DNA of 5,811 nt from Gemmatimonadota bacterium (lineage in GTDB: Bacteria; Gemmatimonadota; Gemmatimonadetes; Gemmatimonadales; Gemmatimonadaceae): the NCBI GenBank assembly GCA_003222065.1, contig QHUV01000380.1:1-5811 (forward strand), in the 5' to 3' direction. The position numbers and the translations under genes are program-made. Below the pieces are notes generated by a model. It was given only the letters and a program-made list of their open reading frames with translations, was not told where the DNA came from and searched no databases. Of this stretch, positions 5,209 through 5,811 are shown one piece after another; within the stretch, counting starts at the first letter, position 1, and every line of letters begins with the position of its first letter.

Positions 5209-5811
5209 ATGGCGACGATCCTATACGTCGACGACGATCCGACGATCGGTCTGCTGCTTGAAGACACGCTCCTGCGAGCGGGTCATCTCGCGATTGGCGC
5301 ACGGAGTGTTCCTCAGGCCCTGCAAACGCTCGCACACGGCGAAATCGAGCTGATCATCTCCGATTTCAAGATGCCGGGGATGACGGGGCTGGAGTTCCTC
5401 AATCTGCTACGCGAGGAAGCGTACGACATCCCGCTGATCATGGTCACAGGTTATGCCTCGATCGAACATGCCGTGCAGGCGATCAAAGCCGGCGCGTCCG
5501 ATTACATCACGAAGCCCGTGCGACCGGAGCAGCTCGAGCATGCCGTGACGAAAGCGTTGCACGTGGCGCGACTCCGCAAGGAGAACGACGTTCTGCGGCA
5601 CGAGGTGATGGCGCTGCGCAACGAGCGCCAGATCATCGGTGAAAGCAGCGTAATGCGCCGTCTCCTCCAAACGCTGGCGACCGCCGCGCCGACCCGCGCG
5701 ACCGTTCTGCTTCAAGGCGAATCCGGTACAGGGAAGGAACTCGTCGCGCGTGCCCTCCATGACCAGAGCGAGCGCGCGGACGGGCCATTCATCAAGCTGA
5801 ATTGTGCTGCA
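5209..5811 (+). CDS. NtrC-family sigma-54-dependent response regulator, 3' end cut by the window edge
   Basis: The first 201 residues of an NtrC-type regulator, which when phosphorylated hydrolyses ATP to open sigma-54 promoters. The receiver (about 3-118) has D8/D9 (YVDDD), phospho-acceptor D52 (ISDFKMPGMTG), T80 (MVTGYAS) and K102 (ITKPV). A charged helical linker (119-140) leads into the AAA+ domain: IIGESSVMRRLL, then Walker A GESGTGKE (170-177) and PFIKLNCAA at the edge. The next expected motif, GAFTGA, and the C-terminal DNA-binding helix-turn-helix lie outside the window. The ATG at 5209 is the only start, since an in-frame TAG precedes it at 5191. No Shine-Dalgarno is visible, so the message may be leaderless or weakly initiated. 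No cognate kinase is visible in the window. It is divergent from the epimerase across the inverted repeat at 5103-5126. Confidence 0.95.
   Translation, partial: MATILYVDDDPTIGLLLEDTLLRAGHLAIGARSVPQALQTLAHGEIELIISDFKMPGMTGLEFLNLLREEAYDIPLIMVTGYASIEHAVQAIKAGASDYITKPVRPEQLEHAVTKALHVARLRKENDVLRHEVMALRNERQIIGESSVMRRLLQTLATAAPTRATVLLQGESGTGKELVARALHDQSERADGPFIKLNCAA

Noticed and set aside
5407..5760. A 117-codon minus-strand frame opposite the NtrC-type regulator
   Set aside because: The sense strand encodes conserved receiver and Walker A motifs; the antisense product has no recognisable feature.

Overview
The window is high-GC bacterial DNA with dense coding and four recognisable protein-coding regions plus one run-off gene. 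The taxon cannot be fixed from sequence alone. A LytS/LytTR two-component pair, a large amidase-signature protein with Gly/Pro/Ala-rich low complexity, and an orphan NtrC-type regulator would fit a soil bacterium of the Gemmatimonadota/Acidobacteriota kind. This is a low-confidence inference.

Layout: (1) 1-1609, plus strand: an amidase-signature enzyme cut by the left edge. It has an intact Lys-Ser-Ser catalytic set and an odd low-complexity insert near its C-terminus. (2) 1610-2092: a 483-base gap with no convincing gene. It holds a perfect 15-bp hairpin (1730-1766), a cluster of CACTGTC/GACAGTG words, and short palindromes just upstream of the next operon. (3) 2093-3996, plus strand: a two-gene operon, a four-helix membrane LytS-type histidine kinase and a LytTR-type response regulator. 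The genes overlap by 4 bases, with a TTG start inside the kinase stop region. (4) 4000-4986, minus strand: a TIGR01777/YfcH-type NAD(P)-binding epimerase-like protein, convergent with the regulator and separated from its stop codon by only 3 bases. (5) 4987-5208: a divergent intergenic region with a perfect 8-bp inverted repeat. (6) 5209-5811, plus strand: the N-terminal part of an NtrC-type response regulator (receiver plus the start of a sigma-54 AAA+ domain), cut by the right edge.

The kinase and LytTR regulator almost certainly work together: the kinase senses a membrane or extracellular cue and phosphorylates D60 of the regulator. The most notable feature is that the regulator's LytTR DNA-binding domain appears to lack its N-terminal half while the C-terminal half is well conserved. 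The amidase, epimerase and NtrC-type regulator have no obvious functional link to the pair. I see no mobile element, CRISPR array, tRNA or rRNA, and nothing that amounts to a clearly new biological system.
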